Made by a program: the position numbers and the translations under genes | Notes under the pieces: model-generated | The model's input: only the letters and a program-made list of their open reading frames with translations | Told to the model about the DNA's origin: nothing | The model's database searches: none | Part shown: in pieces, positions 32,424-44,254 of the stretch | How the letters are laid out: every line of letters begins with the position of its first letter | Position numbering within the stretch: position 1 is the first letter of the stretch | Source: Steinernema hermaphroditum | Taxonomy: Eukaryota; Nematoda; Chromadorea; Rhabditida; Steinernematidae | Reading direction: 5' to 3' | Assembly: GCA_030435675.1 (NCBI GenBank) | Contig: CM059624.1 | Location: 4,488,769 to 4,552,768 of the forward strand | Length of the DNA stretch: 64,000 bases

Positions 32424-32979
32424 ATGAAGACAGCCACTGTCGTCCTCTTTGTCGCCCTCTTCGGCCTCTCTAACGCCTTCTTCTTCCCTCAGTCCGGCGG
32501 CGGAGGATGTGGATGCGCGTAAGTCCTCCGGAATCCATCACAGATTCGAAGAATCCCCTTTTCAGCCCTCTCCCGCCTCCTCCTCCCTGTCACTGTGCTC
32601 CTCCTCCACCTCCCCCAGCCTGTGGCGGTGGCTGTGGCGCTCCCCCGCCACCTCCTCCCCCGCCGGCCCCTTGTGGCGCTACTAGTGGATGTGGCGGTGG
32701 ATACGCTGCTCCCCCTCCACCCGTCGCCTACAACCCTCTTCCTCCCCCTCCTCCTCTTCCCGCTGCTCCCGTCTACCAGGCCCCTCTCGCTCCCGGTAAG
32801 TTCCCCCATCTCGACTCAGGACCCAACCTCCGATTTCAGTGGTGAACCCCGCCCCCGCTGTGCAGGCCTACAACCAGGCCCCTCCTCCCCCTCCTGTTGA
32901 TGTCCCCACCGTCAACGCTCCCCAAGGCGGATACGTCGCTCCTCTTCCCCAGGGAAACGGCTACGTCACCGGAAAATAA
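32424..32979 (+). CDS. Secreted proline/glycine/cysteine-rich protein, copy 1
   Basis: Probable extracellular structural protein (cuticle or eggshell type by composition; not proven). Exons 32424-32518, 32566-32795 and 32840-32979 give 154 residues. A clear signal peptide (MKTATVVLFVALFGLSNAFF) is followed by Cys-Gly and poly-proline modules (CGGGCGAPPPPPPPPAPCGA) and a Tyr/Val/Gln-rich tail ending GNGYVTGK. AATAAA lies at 33042-33047. The relatives at 43623-44174 and at the right edge of the window share the GYVTGK end. Confidence 0.88.
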
Positions 32980-33157
32980 GGAGATAGCTCATCCTAAAAT
33001 CTCATGGCCTTTCTGTACAAACACGTTTTTTTCGTCTCTAGAATAAACCATTCAAAACAGTTCCTTGCCAGGCTCTCCCCCACCTCCCTCATAAGAACAT
33101 ATCAAGGCAACTTTCAAATGTACATGATTTATTCGGAGATTCATAGTGGCGGGTCAA

Positions 33158-33469
33158 TTATTTAGAAACCAATTCGTTAGCGTCTCCCCATTGTTCACTG
33201 ATCCAACGGATTGTGCGCACTGGAATCTGGGGACCGATCAGAGGATTCAACTGGTGGAGGTAGACGAGGATCCAGAACAAGTGACAGCAAACGGCGGTCA
33301 TCACAATCATCGTCTGAATGATTCCTGAAACAAACGATTTTATGATCGCTCAGCATTCGTACCCTCACAACATACCTCGGTTGGGACCACTGGGGACAAG
33401 GAGCGGGCCGACAGCTCCGATGAGTAGCCAGAAGACAGTAACCGACACGAGAGGAATCACGATGCTCAT
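33158..33469 (-). CDS. ATP6V0E: V-type proton ATPase subunit e
   Basis: Small hydrophobic subunit of the membrane V0 sector of the vacuolar proton pump. Exons 33469-33376 and 33324-33158 give 86 residues, the expected size. Two membrane helices are visible: SIVIPLVSVTVFWLLIGAVG and GIIQTMIVMTAVCCHLFWIL. They are separated by the family motif VPSGPNRGIIQTM and followed by LNPLIGPQIPVRTIRWI, which matches the conserved LNPL-x-GP-x-[LI]. A TTTTCCAG acceptor lies 6 bases before the ATG. The gene follows NRDE-2 by about 350 bases on the same strand, so co-transcription is possible. Confidence 0.95.
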
Positions 33470-33818
33470 GTCTGTCTGGAAAATGATGTAAATGAATAAA
33501 TTCAAGCGTTAAGACTACGACCACGTCAAAATCGCGGCACGTGGATCTACAGGATCTGAAGTAAAAAAACGGCTCCAGACAGAAATACCCTCTCCAGACT
33601 GTTTACAGATCGACACCAGACACTCTTGTCAACCGCACACTGTCTACAAATTGGCACGAGACAAGACGGGCACAACCAACCCCACAACTAGGCAACACAA
33701 ACAAAGATAAGTCTACGCAGATTTCACAACCGCGTCTGAGACAGAACAAGGCTACTTTCAAACATTTATCATAGGTTCTGTACATATCAATAATATTCTC
33801 CATCAGCACCCGGATTCT
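33470..33818. other. Spacer between NRDE-2 and V-ATPase subunit e
   Basis: About 350 bases on one strand between two genes in the same direction. It contains T-rich stretches on the coding (minus) strand before the acceptor of the downstream gene. No other feature. Confidence 0.4.
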
Positions 33819-36800
33819 TTACTTCACCTCAACGAAGCGTTTCTTCGTTAGAAACCGCCTTGCGAATGGTATTGGCCAACTCCACTCGTGCGATTCCTGG
33901 CCGCGGCACTTCTGCAGCAGAGCCGCCGCTTCAGCGCTGTGCGTGTAGCCGAGCATCGACCGTTCGCTGAAGATCAGTTTCACGACGTCATCGTAGAGCT
34001 GTCGGTCTAGTCGAGCATAATCTGTTAGAACGTGCTTGCTGAATGGTATGGCTAGCGCATCGCTCGCGAAAGTCTACAATGAGTAGTGTCATGAGCTTGT
34101 CTAGAGACATTAGTCTGCCTACCTTCATAGAAACAGTCTTTCCGTCACCGAAATGCGTCTCATACCTCAGCCACACACGGACAAAAACGGATGAGTGTGA
34201 GCAGAGGGCGAAATTCGTGATGGCTTTGCGCAGCGTTCCTCGGGTCAGCTCCGTTTCCAGTTGATTCTGAGTGAAATCTGACCCCTGGCGCTTCACTCGA
34301 AGGACGCTGAAGTAGATCGATGCACAGGCACGAACCACATTGACGAATGGATCTGAAGATAGAGCGCTAGAGTTGTTCAGAGCCGTAAGACACTACTTTT
34401 ATCGGAACAATTGAATTTGCACCTCAGGGCGAAGCTGTTCCCATCGACAAATCCATTGCTCACCAGCAGCTTCATCAGCATGGCATTGGTGGGATATCGG
34501 TCCAGCGCCGCCTTGTTCAACTTCCATATCTTCGAGTGCAGTGACCGATCCGTCGAAACCTCCGAGCGTTTCCATAGGAACTGCACTACTAGCTCATCCA
34601 TGAGCTCTGTCTCGAAAAGCTCCGGATTATTGAGCTTTAACTGCTCGATATAATCGATGAAGGCCTCGAAGGAGTGGCTCTTCGTTCTAACGTAGGTTAT
34701 GACCGCGAGGAAGAAGCCGATGTACGCCGTCGGTTCGCCAAGAACATGATTGCTTGCTGGAAGTTTCAGAGATCGGCTGAAGATCTCGCTGAGAATTCTG
34801 CTTGTTTCGGCGAAGAAGCCAGAGCCTTGTTTACATGCCACTTCGATCTAAAACTGGGTGTTTGAACAGAATAAGATAACGAAGTGACTAACCTCTTTAA
34901 CGATCTGTTTCCCCAAAATTTTTCTGTACAAATGCTGCCGTGACATGGAAAGCTTTTTGTATGGTTGATCGTTGTCAGGACAGACGGTTAGAAGGCGAGC
35001 GTAGGTACGGAAGGCGTAGATGGACATCGGTTTTCTGCTTTGATCGAAACACTCCGGGAAGCAGCCGACCGTTTCCAGGAGATGCGTCAGCTTGAGATAC
35101 GCCATGTCAAGCTTTTCGTGTTCCCCTGTGTGCTCGACGTCGCAGAGGACCTGAAACATAGAGTACGTTGTGCTGTCAGTCTCGGGATGAAATGTTATTT
35201 GTCCGTACTAAGTAACAGCGGACAATTGAGGTGTCCCCTAGACAATAGACTCTTATCGTTGCAGGTTATGGTGTGGGGAAGAAGTGTCTGCGAGACAACA
35301 AAGTTTGTGTTGTCTCTTCAACGAACTCTCATGTGCACCGATCACAGACTGCAGGGCATGCAAAATAATCCAATGCTCGTTTAGACAAGTAGACAGAGAC
35401 ATAAACTGACAGCATGAGAATGAGACAGTGAGTAGTCGACCGTCTGATCTGTCGTATATTTTACAATATATGGTTAGGGTGGAGTGATCTAGCACTATCT
35501 GAACAACCAGTGTCATACTCTGCACGTCACGTCTAGGAGAGAAAACTCACTTGGTCAACAGTCGCACAGCCTATCACATCAGCTCCGACGATTTCATGTT
35601 CGCTCTTGATGAAATCCTTAAATTGCTCCGGTCTCGTCATCTTAGACAGCTTCAAAGCAGCGAGCGCATATCGGTAAGCGTCTGATCCTTCTCCGGTTTT
35701 GCTGAGTGTCTGTAGTACACTATCTAGCCATTCTGCGAAGTTCTCTAGCTCTGAATTCATGGCAGGGTGTTCGAAAACGGCGAACTGGCGCAGAATATTG
35801 TCCTCATTCGTTGAAGCCTGAAACCTTAGACTTGAAACGCCTCCTTATTCCGTGACCTACCGCAAAGGTGGGAACTCCAAACATCGCCAGTACATCCAAA
35901 ATGAGTTTCTTGACGACGGAGATGTTCTTAAACGGGAGAACCACAGATTCAATCCTCTTGAAGGGGACCTCTGCAGATTCCAGTACACCTTTCAACTTCT
36001 TGTCTGCGTAATTCGCTAGCGGGGACCATAGGTGCCTCTGGCGGGATGCTTCCATTCCCAGCCACAGATCCGCTTCTGATGATTCTTTGGGCAGCGCACG
36101 AACGAGGGATTCGGTCGACTGGAAGATCAGCTCCTTTAGACCCTCAATGAAGCGATTGGCGGCCTTCTCGTCAGCCATCTGTGATATGTCTCCCCCGGAC
36201 TTTTTGTACTCTTCTAGGAAGTGGGAAAAGCCCGCTTCGCAGCCGGGGAATATGGACTGGATCTGGTGGCTATAGGCATCGCACACTCGCGGATAGCCTG
36301 AATCCCAAAATGAAGCAAACAGATTGCGGACACTGTCCAGAGGGAGATCTGCAACAACCGATGGCGCAAAGTAGGTGACTTCTATTAGGACCTGTAGCGT
36401 TGCCACCGCTGTTGGAATGTGGCCCGACTCAAAGAGTACTCTTGTTCGCAAAAGGATCAACTCGGCCAGAAATCCCTCGTTCTCGCGGCTACTACTGAAG
36501 TCCGAGATAACCGTATCTATTGCTTGGATCTGAAAGAGAGCGAATTAGGAGAAATTATATGAAGTTTGGTGTTATGATGGTGTGGAGAGATGGAGCTAAT
36601 CACTTACATAGTCCAGGACCGAGCGTGACTGCTTGGCATAGATTTTTTCTACGATAAAGCGCCAGAAGTCGACGTTATATTTAAAGAACATTTTCCTCTA
36701 AAATGCTTGAAATAAACTAGAGCAAAAAGGAGCACTCCATACTGTATTGATGAACTGCGTTATCTCCTTTTTCAGCTCCGGCGCGTTGCTGGTCTCCTTG

Positions 36801-37890
36801 TCCACCAGCAAATTGAGATATCCCGTCACGGCTGCTGCATCTTTCGAAAAGTTCACTGCGTAGTCTTTCCATAGGTCGAGCATTCGGTCCTTGTGCGTGG
36901 TCATCACGTCCTCCCGCTCCTTTTTCGAGCAGAACAACGCCCTTTTGTCAGCCAGCTTATCTTCCAAGTCGATGATTTCCTTGTAAACTTCTTTATTTCT
37001 TGGCTGTTCCCTTCGCGTTACTCTGAGTTTCTGCAGCTCTTGTTCTAGCGGATCCGTTTCTTCGACCATACCCTGGAAAAATCAGTATCACGGAGTCGTA
37101 AATGAGGTGGAGTAGAGGTACCTTAGCCTGCGCGTCACTCAAACCGACGTATGAATCCAGTTGTTCCGGTTCGGCTTGCAGCGGGCCAAAGAGTATTTTC
37201 GTTTTCTGAGCTTTTGGCTTCACTTTGCTCGGCTCGGCCGGAGCTGACGCGTCGGTCATTCCGAACACCCTTCGCAGTTCATAGTCGCCACCCAGTATGT
37301 CGTTTCGGACAGTGAATCGATATTTCGCCTGCTCCTGCTTGGTAAATTTGCCGTAGTAGAGGTTGTCCCGGTCGGCTTTCGTGCACAAAACGATCAAATC
37401 TCTGGAGTCAATGTGGAGCATGGGCTTGTAGAAGCTCCATTTCTCGTTGTTGCACTAAACAGAACGATAAATTTCCCAACCGTATGAACACAGGACTAAC
37501 CAGAAAACCAGAGATCGACGGCTTTCGTTCTTCGCTCGGACTTCTCTCTCGTCGTTTCTCTTTCTTGTGCTTCTTCTTTTTGTCCTTCTTCCGCTTCTTG
37601 TGCTTGTGGTCGTCAGAAGAAGAGCTCGACTTTCTTCGCTCTCGTTTTCGCTCCTTCTTCGCTTTTTCTTCTCCTTTCTCCTCAAGACTTTCGGACCTCT
37701 TTGAGCTCGAGGCGCTCTGCTGTGCCAGGGCCAAGGAAAGAGAGCTGTACTTCGGTTTCGACGCCTGTTGTATCGCAGCGTAGGAAGCGTTGTACTCTTC
37801 CATTTGACGTAGATACTCTTCTTCGGTCATTTGAGCGTTCGCCTCATTTGCGCCCGCATTCAAGGCGTCTTGTCCGTTGTAGTAGGACAT
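33819..37890 (-). CDS. NRDE2: NRDE-2 homologue (nuclear RNAi / RNA surveillance factor)
   Basis: NRDE-2 acts with nuclear Argonautes in co-transcriptional silencing in worms; in mammals it restrains the exosome adaptor MTR4. Ten exons: 37890-37501, 37454-37122, 37072-36743, 36697-36608, 36529-35861, 35817-35551, 35150-34893, 34847-34397, 34352-34123 and 34073-33819, giving about 1,090 residues. The N-terminus has a basic Lys/Arg/Ser domain (KKRKKDKKKKHKKEKRRERS). Then come WSFYKPMLHIDSRDLIVL and the helical-repeat body, with family hallmarks VLIEVTYFAPSVVADLPLDS, FASFWDSGYPRV and DLWLGMEASRQRHLWSPL. The C-terminal VRACASIYFSV and AIPFSKHVLTDYARL regions fit the NRDE2 tail. Intron 6 is about 400 bases, far longer than its neighbours (about 45). 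A TTGCAG acceptor precedes the ATG. Confidence 0.9.
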
Positions 37891-39655
37891 GTTATCTGCA
37901 ATGAACAAACGAGAAAATTAGTCGTCGATGGTTTTACAATTTGTAAACGCCACGTGCAGCCGCATCGAGAAATTATCAGCAAAATGTCTATTTCTGAAGA
38001 TTACGAATCAAACAGGTATGTCTCACGTAGCCAGAGAACACTGTTATATATGTGTCTCATTGTCTAGACTATTGTTCTATAGACTATCTTCAACAAAATG
38101 TGATCCGTTTGTGCAAAAATGGCTGTCCATTCATTTGATGAGACATTACTGCAGACATACGGGGTTCACCAAAAGGGGCATCTAGACAGAAGTCTAGAAA
38201 GTTCCGAAGACATTCAATCACAACACCGGTCGAAAAATGAACGATAAAAGCGAAAACCGACCGCTCTCATTATAGAATATTCTCCAAAATAGCTTTGCAG
38301 ACTACAGACTCTCTAGATTTATGTCTACTAGACGCCTTTCCCGCATACCCTGCAAAATATCCGCTACTTTCGTGGTGAATGCAATATTGAGATTATCATA
38401 GTCACGGACCGTTATCTGCTGAGATTCACTTACGTAGGAAAGCAGCACTTGCTAAGATAATTAGCTTTTGCGACACAAGAAGTGCGGTTTTCAGAGACAC
38501 GAGGTTGAACGAGCAAAAATCCGATTCACGTGTGGCGCACCAAGGAAAGATTTTTCGAAAACGAACGCGAGATATTTACCGTGTTTGTTTCGTTCGAAAT
38601 GCTGTCATCGGTGGAGATACGAACACAAATCAGCAAAAAAGCACAAAACCGTCAGTCAATCAAACTACGGAAGAAAGCAACAAAAACAGAAAAATTGGAC
38701 CACACATGGCGTGAGCGAGAGGCTTCATTGAGGGGAGCAAAACTACGGTATTCCTCCTACCGGCTCCTTCAGGACAAGTGTGTGCGTTAAATTCTGTGGA
38801 CATCTCTTATGCTGAACACTGAGCGATCGTCTTAAAAATGAGTTCTTGATATTCGCATAAAATCATACGTCGCAGTCCTCCTTTTTTCTTGTTTTCCAAC
38901 ATCTCCGTACTGGATAATCTATGTCATTCTCTTTCCTTCAAATTCCAGATAACTGACTAGCTTTAGGATTTAAGAGTATTGCGAGATTTCACTAGACAAC
39001 ATCACTAGACCACCGACCCGCAGGGTGTGTGCCTCGGGTAAAGACTGGTCGCCTGCTCCTTGTGTCAACCTTTCGATGGGGATCAAAAGCTCCTTCCGGA
39101 TAGGTCGGAAGCTTTCGAGTCATCGACAAGTGGCTTCCAGAGCGGAAAGGCCTTCGGATAGACCCCGTAGAAAAAAAGACTCGAAAAGGAGCAGACTCGC
39201 CTCAGGCGCCCTACACAATTCCATATCCAATTGCCGAAAAATCCCGATAAAAAATGAAACTGGTTACGTAATGGCTAACGGGTTGATTGATCACCCTCGT
39301 CTTCCACGAGATGTCCACTCACATAAACCATTCGGATGAAGTTTGCTTATCACAATTATGACATTAATCGCTATTATCTCATCAGTCCGACTCGCCTTCC
39401 CCACCATCTTGCCGCAACAACAACAACATGATCAACGTGTCGGATCATCGAGCGCGGCGACACCTTTTCCTGCTTTCGGCCAGCTGCCGGGGTTTCACTT
39501 CGGTGTTTCAACGCTCGCCCAAACCCGTTTAGCGGCATTGGAATCGGCCCCTCGGCGATAAAGCGTCGATCAGTCACCGAATGGGATCCCCGTCGCCGCG
39601 CGGCTTTAAGAGTGCCCGGTAGAAGGTTCGCTTGATTCTTCCGACGAAGAAGCCG
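37891..39655. other. Intergenic region
   Basis: About 1.8 kb between the divergent NRDE-2 and a plus-strand secreted-protein gene. A short frame at 39358-39561 (MTLIAIISSVRLAFPTILPQ, Gln-rich after a hydrophobic leader) might encode a small secreted peptide, but has no further support. The rest shows nothing convincing. Confidence 0.4.
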
Positions 39656-40302
39656 ATGATCGTCCGTCTCCTCTTCTGGGCCGCAGCGCTCCATGTCGCC
39701 TCCGCCTGCTGGTGTTGTGGCGCCCCCACGTGTGGATGTGGCTGTGGAGGTGGAGGAGGAGGCTGGGGCTATGTGCCCCCTCAGATCATAGGATATAATA
39801 GGGTATTTGAAGGTTACGGTAGCTCATATGTATGCATTTTAGTACCCGATCTACATCCGCACTCCTGCAGCAGAGCCCGTCGTGAAGGAAAGAGTCGTCA
39901 CTGTGTGAGTCTTGAGGGCGTACTGTACGCCACCGATTACGGTATTTCAGCATCAGAGACGAGCCCCAGCCGAGGGTCAGGGTTGTGCATCAACCGGCGC
40001 CCATCTACGTCCACCAGGCGCCAGCGGCCGACTCCTATTCGGTCGGCCCTGCTTCTTATCAGTCCGTCCCGAGTCCGCAGGCCTATCAGACCGTCCAGAG
40101 CCCGCCTAGCTATCAGGCTGTTCCCAGCCCGCAAGCTTATCAACCCGTGCAGAGTCCTCCTCTGCCACCGCACAGCTCCTACCAGGCCGTTCAGAGTCCG
40201 GCGGTCAGCTCATACGGTAGCGACGCTGGCGTCCAGCAGATCAGCGCCGCCCAGGACTTCTCGTCTTTCAAAGGATACGTCCTCAAACGAGTGACGATTT
40301 GA
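39656..40302 (+). CDS. Secreted Cys/Gly- and Tyr/Pro/Gln-repeat protein
   Basis: Probable extracellular matrix (cuticle-like) protein. Exons 39656-39802, 39843-39904 and 39951-40302 give 186 residues. Signal peptide MIVRLLFWAAALHVASACW is followed by a Cys/Gly module (CCGAPTCGCGCGGGGGGWG), a basic linker (EPVVKERVVTV), then tandem repeats built on SYQ-x-VPSPQAYQ-x-VQSPP, four to five times, and a short ending (FKGYVLKRVTI). It shares the Cys-Gly module style with the proline-rich genes at 32424 and 43623, but its tail is different. AATAAA at 40359-40364. Confidence 0.82.
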
Positions 40303-41436
40303 AGTGGATCCGAAGACTTTGTGACCATTTCTGTACATATTACGGTGTCTCGTAGAAGAATAAAGATTGTGTCTCACAACGATAGCCCTGTTGGCAAAGC
40401 GATACAATTTTCAGACACAGACAGACGCTTTGATTTCAATGAAAAGGTTCACCTGATCTGATCGTCTTTGCTTGTTGTGCGATGCTCTGTTGTTTCCAAC
40501 TCGATACAATAAAATGGATGCTCACTTGAGGTTTGTGGACGTGACTCAAAATTGTATCATATCGTTCGTTCATGCATTAGTTGGAATGCAATGCAGAATC
40601 GTGGCTCTCCTTCTCGTTGGCTTGATTTCTTGTGGTTTTGAAACTTTCCGTGTTTCTGAACATAAGTTTCATTTTGATGTTGGTGATTTAAAAATGGGAA
40701 ATGGAAGTTCTGTCCTGTTGAGGCAGGGTTTGGCGGTTTTTGATGCGTTTGCTTGAGATTTTTTGGAGGTTTCCTATGTAATTTACAAATTAAGCTCTGT
40801 GAAAATTGCAAAAAAGCACAGCGCTTTCCAAATTTTCCTCGTTGTTAGGAAATTTCAGGCGTTTCAAGGATTTCCTTGTTGATCATCCTCAAGCTGCCGA
40901 TTTCTGGCACTTGTGATCATGCTTCAAAGCCTGTTCATCAGTTTGTATCCAGCATTTTGGTCGTTATTTAAGACAGTGTATGTTTCGGATACCGATCCTC
41001 ATATCCCAAAAACTTACCAAACGTGTTTTTGCGCCATCATTCAGCACAGATCAAGTCAAATTTTTTCGACAGTAGAGCACGTACTGTTCAGAAAACTGTG
41101 CAGGTTTCATTGTAAGTTACGGAGAAAATACTAGCTGGCCGAAGTAAATTTCTCAAAAAAAACGGCTTCAACCTGCTGTTATCATCCGGATCCTTGGCGG
41201 ATTCGGAATGGGCTACCGGCTTGCAGCTCCTGAAATTGCGGAATGACCGCATGCGGTCGATCCCTCTGTACTTCGCGGCGCTTAGGTAAAAGACATGAAT
41301 TGCTGGTTTAGACGTCTAGGACTTTCTAGAACAATTCAGATGGAAGTTCGCGATGTGTCCGCGTTTTGTTTTGAATTTATCTAAGTTCTCTTCTGAATTT
41401 ATTTAATTTCTCTTATGTTTGTTCCAGGGAGTAAAA
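40303..41436. other. Intergenic region
   Basis: About 1.1 kb with AATAAA of the preceding gene at 40359-40364. It ends in TTTGTTCCAG nine bases before the SRP68 ATG. No gene supported. Confidence 0.45.
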
Positions 41437-43327
41437 ATGACCGTCGAGCACATGGAAGTCGATACTCCCGAAGAGGTCATAGCCGAGCCCCTGCCTCTCT
41501 TCGGCACCGTCTCCATCCTGGCTATCATCAAGGATGCACAGTCGAAGCACGGTCTACGTCACGGAGATTATCATCGCTACATGTTAGTCTCTCCAGTCTT
41601 GAAACACGCTTCTTCATCGGGTTGTTTAGGGGATACTGTGGCCGCCGTATTGACAGAGTGCGCACATCACTCAAATTCAAACACGTCCTGAAGGGAAAGC
41701 GCAAGAATGCCAAGTTTACACTCCGACCTGTTGCTCTGGAAAACATCACCGAGGAGCGTTATTTCGATGTGGTTCTATTCGAAGCCGAGCGCTGTTGGGC
41801 ATATGCGATGGCGCTGAAACAAGAAGCAGGCGAAGACGTCCACTCTCGCAAGCGTTTCCACAAGATCCGAAAGCTGAGAAAGGCCGTGAAGTGCGCGGTG
41901 CAGCTTGAGGCCTTGGCGAAGCAGTGCGAGCGCGCTGATGCGTCAACGAAGCTCGAAGCGCAGGCCTACGCCGCTTGGATCAAGGCAACTCTCGCTTTCG
42001 AGTCGCAGAACTGGGCCGACGCGCTCAACGAATTCAAGACCGTCAAGTTGATCTATGAGCGCTTGAGTGGAGTCACTAAAATCCCAGAAATGGTGGAGCT
42101 TTTCAAGAGCAAGTACGCGTTTATCTGTCCTTGCTTGTGATTCTGATTCTTGGAATTTAGATGTAACGAAGTCCAACCGCAAATGCGCTATTGTGACTAC
42201 AACTGCGGAAAGACAGATGTCGCCATCTCTGAAATCATTAACATGAAGCTGGACGATTCAGAATTCGACACGCTGATTTCCCAGATCCAGGCCAAGGCCC
42301 AATCTGAAGGCGATCTTGACGTCCACTGGGCTGGTCAGACCATCCCGATCATCTCCAACCAAAAGGCCAAGCAGGCGCTCATCGCTTACAAGACCTTCTC
42401 TGGTCAGATCCAGGGTCTTGCCGATACTGAACAGTTTACGCTGTACGAGAAGCTGCTGAGCGACCTTCGTGAAGCCATCCAGTCCGTCAAGGACGAGTTC
42501 CGCAAATCCCCCAGCGCCACAAGTTTGCAGACCGTAGTGTCTTTCTTTGATTTTGCTCGTTTGACGAAGTCCGCCGAGCGCTACATTCTGATGGTGAAGG
42601 CCATCAGATCGGACGAATCCAGAAAGTCGAAGCCACAAGATTTCATCCGACTTCTGGACTCCATCGTGGAAACATACAAAGAATCTGCTGAGGTCACCGG
42701 AGCTGACAGCGTAGAGGGACTCGGACCCGTGCTCGAGTTCAAGACTGAATACTACAAATCTCTTAAGTAAGCTCTATCTCCACAGTTCTTTTGTAAGCAG
42801 CATCATTACAGGGCATACTACTTGGCCGAATCGTACACTGCGGACTCGAAGTTCAAGGAATCGAGGCTGTTATACGACCGCGCACTGGAGCGTGCTGAGA
42901 AGGCCGAAAGCATGCTAGCCTCTGTCGAAGAACATTCCCTCGTCTCTGAGAGCGCTGTAAGTTCTTGGGTGTCCTGTCAGATGTGTGAAGGGCACTCGTT
43001 TAGGATGAGTTGAACGAGATCAAGGATATAATCGCGAAGGCTAAGGTTGTGGCGGAAGAGAATCGCGTCACAGAAGCCGCCGCTCCGGCACAGAAACCCA
43101 TCTTCTTCGACTTGGCTCTGAATTACATCAAAGTTCCCAAGAAGGAGAAGGTGGAAGAAGTCGAACAACCGGCGGAAACTGCTCCTGCCCCCTCGAAGCC
43201 TGCCGCGCCTTCGAAGCCAGCTCCGAAGAAGAAGCCCGCGCAGAAGTCAGCAGCTCCGAAGCCCGAACCTCCTCAACAACCCCAAGGCTTGTCCGATAAG
43301 CTCAAGGGGTGGTTCTGGGGATCATAA
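41437..43327 (+). CDS. SRP68: Signal recognition particle subunit SRP68
   Basis: Large SRP protein that, with SRP72, binds the 7SL RNA S domain and supports co-translational targeting to the endoplasmic reticulum. Exons 41437-41582, 41630-42112, 42161-42766, 42812-42956 and 43004-43327 give 567 residues, slightly shorter than the human protein. Landmarks: KHGLRHGDYHRYMGYCGRRI, then the basic RNA-binding block, ERCWAYAMALKQEAGE, RKRFHKIRKLRKAVKCAVQL, KLEAQAYAAWIKATLAFE and IFFDLALNYIKVPKKEK. The C-terminal tail is Pro/Lys-rich and ends LSDKLKGWFWGS, like the family ending G-[YF]-[IL]-K-G-x-[FW]. The start follows a TTCCAG acceptor. Confidence 0.96.
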
Positions 43328-43537
43328 ACATGAAAATGTTATATCGTTGTTATTGGACCTTAATTATTGTGTTTCGGGATTCGTTGTGCGATATTTAACT
43401 AAATATGTATTGTTCTAGGACCGCTCTTGGTATCTGAGCTGCATCCGGAGGGAGGGTGATGGGTAAGAAGTGGCCTTGGGTAAAGAAGATATGGAGATGC
43501 GGAACCGGTATGCACACCCTTTTTTGCGTTCTTCTGA

Positions 43538-44254
43538 GAACCTGATTTGGGATGGGTTAGCGGGGTATATAGGGATGGTTTGTTGGAGATTAGGGCAGCT
43601 CAGTCTTACCTCAGCAGCAGTCATGAAGACAGCCACTGTCGTCCTCTTTGTCGCCCTCTTCGGCTTCTCCAACGCCTTCTTCTTCCCTCAGTCCGGAGGA
43701 GGATGCGGATGCGCGTAAGTCCTCTAGAATCTATCACAGATTCTAAGAACTCCCTTTCAGCCCTCCCCCGCCTCCTCCTCCTTGCCACTGTGCTCCTCCT
43801 CCACCTCCCCCAGCCTGTGGCGGTGGCTGTGGCGCTCCCCCGCCACCTCCTCCCCCGCCGGCCCCTTGTGGCGCTACTAGTGGATGTGGCGGTGGATACG
43901 CTGCTCCCCCTCCACCCGTCGCCTACAACCCTCCTCCTCCCCCTCCTCCTCTTCCCGCTGCTCCCGTCTACCAGGCCCCTCTCGCTCCCGGTAAGTTCCC
44001 CCATCTCCAATCAGGACCCAAACTCCGATTTCAGTGGTGAACCCCGCCCCCGCTGTGCAGGCCTACAACCAGGCCCCTCCTCCCCCTCCTGTTGATGTCC
44101 CCACCGTCAACGCTCCCCAAGGAGGATACGTCCCTCCTCTTCCCCAGGGAAACGGCTACGTCACCGGAAAATAAGGAGATAGCTCTTCCTAAAATCTCAT
44201 GGCCTTTCTGTACAAACACGTTTCATCTCTAGAATAAACCATTCAAAACAGTTA
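43538..44254 (+). repeat. Segmental duplication, copy 2
   Basis: Second copy of the block at 32339-33062, starting at GAACCTGATT upstream of the TATA element and ending after the AATAAA (44233-44238) in ATTCAAAACAGTT. It differs from copy 1 by scattered substitutions and small indels; flanking sequence outside the block is unrelated. Confidence 0.85.
43623..44174 (+). CDS. Secreted proline/glycine/cysteine-rich protein, copy 2
   Basis: Near-identical duplicate of the gene at 32424-32979. Exons 43623-43714, 43761-43990 and 44035-44174 give 153 residues. The signal peptide differs at one residue (GFSNAFF for GLSNAFF), one glycine is lost before GCGCA, and the tail has VPPLPQGNGYVTGK where copy 1 has VAPLPQ. 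The frame is fully open and splice sites are intact, so both copies should be functional. Confidence 0.87.

Larger units (their letters stand above)
32339..33062 (+). repeat. Segmental duplication, copy 1
   Basis: A block of about 720 bases holding promoter, all exons and introns and the 3' end of the proline-rich gene. It is repeated in the same orientation at 43538-44254. Introns and UTR are nearly as similar as the coding exons. Confidence 0.85.

Noticed and set aside
32507..32900. Long alternative frames across the proline-rich genes (both strands, both copies)
   Set aside because: They ignore the clear GT-AG introns and give Leu/His- or Arg/Ser/Gly-rich shadows of a repetitive GC-rich exon.
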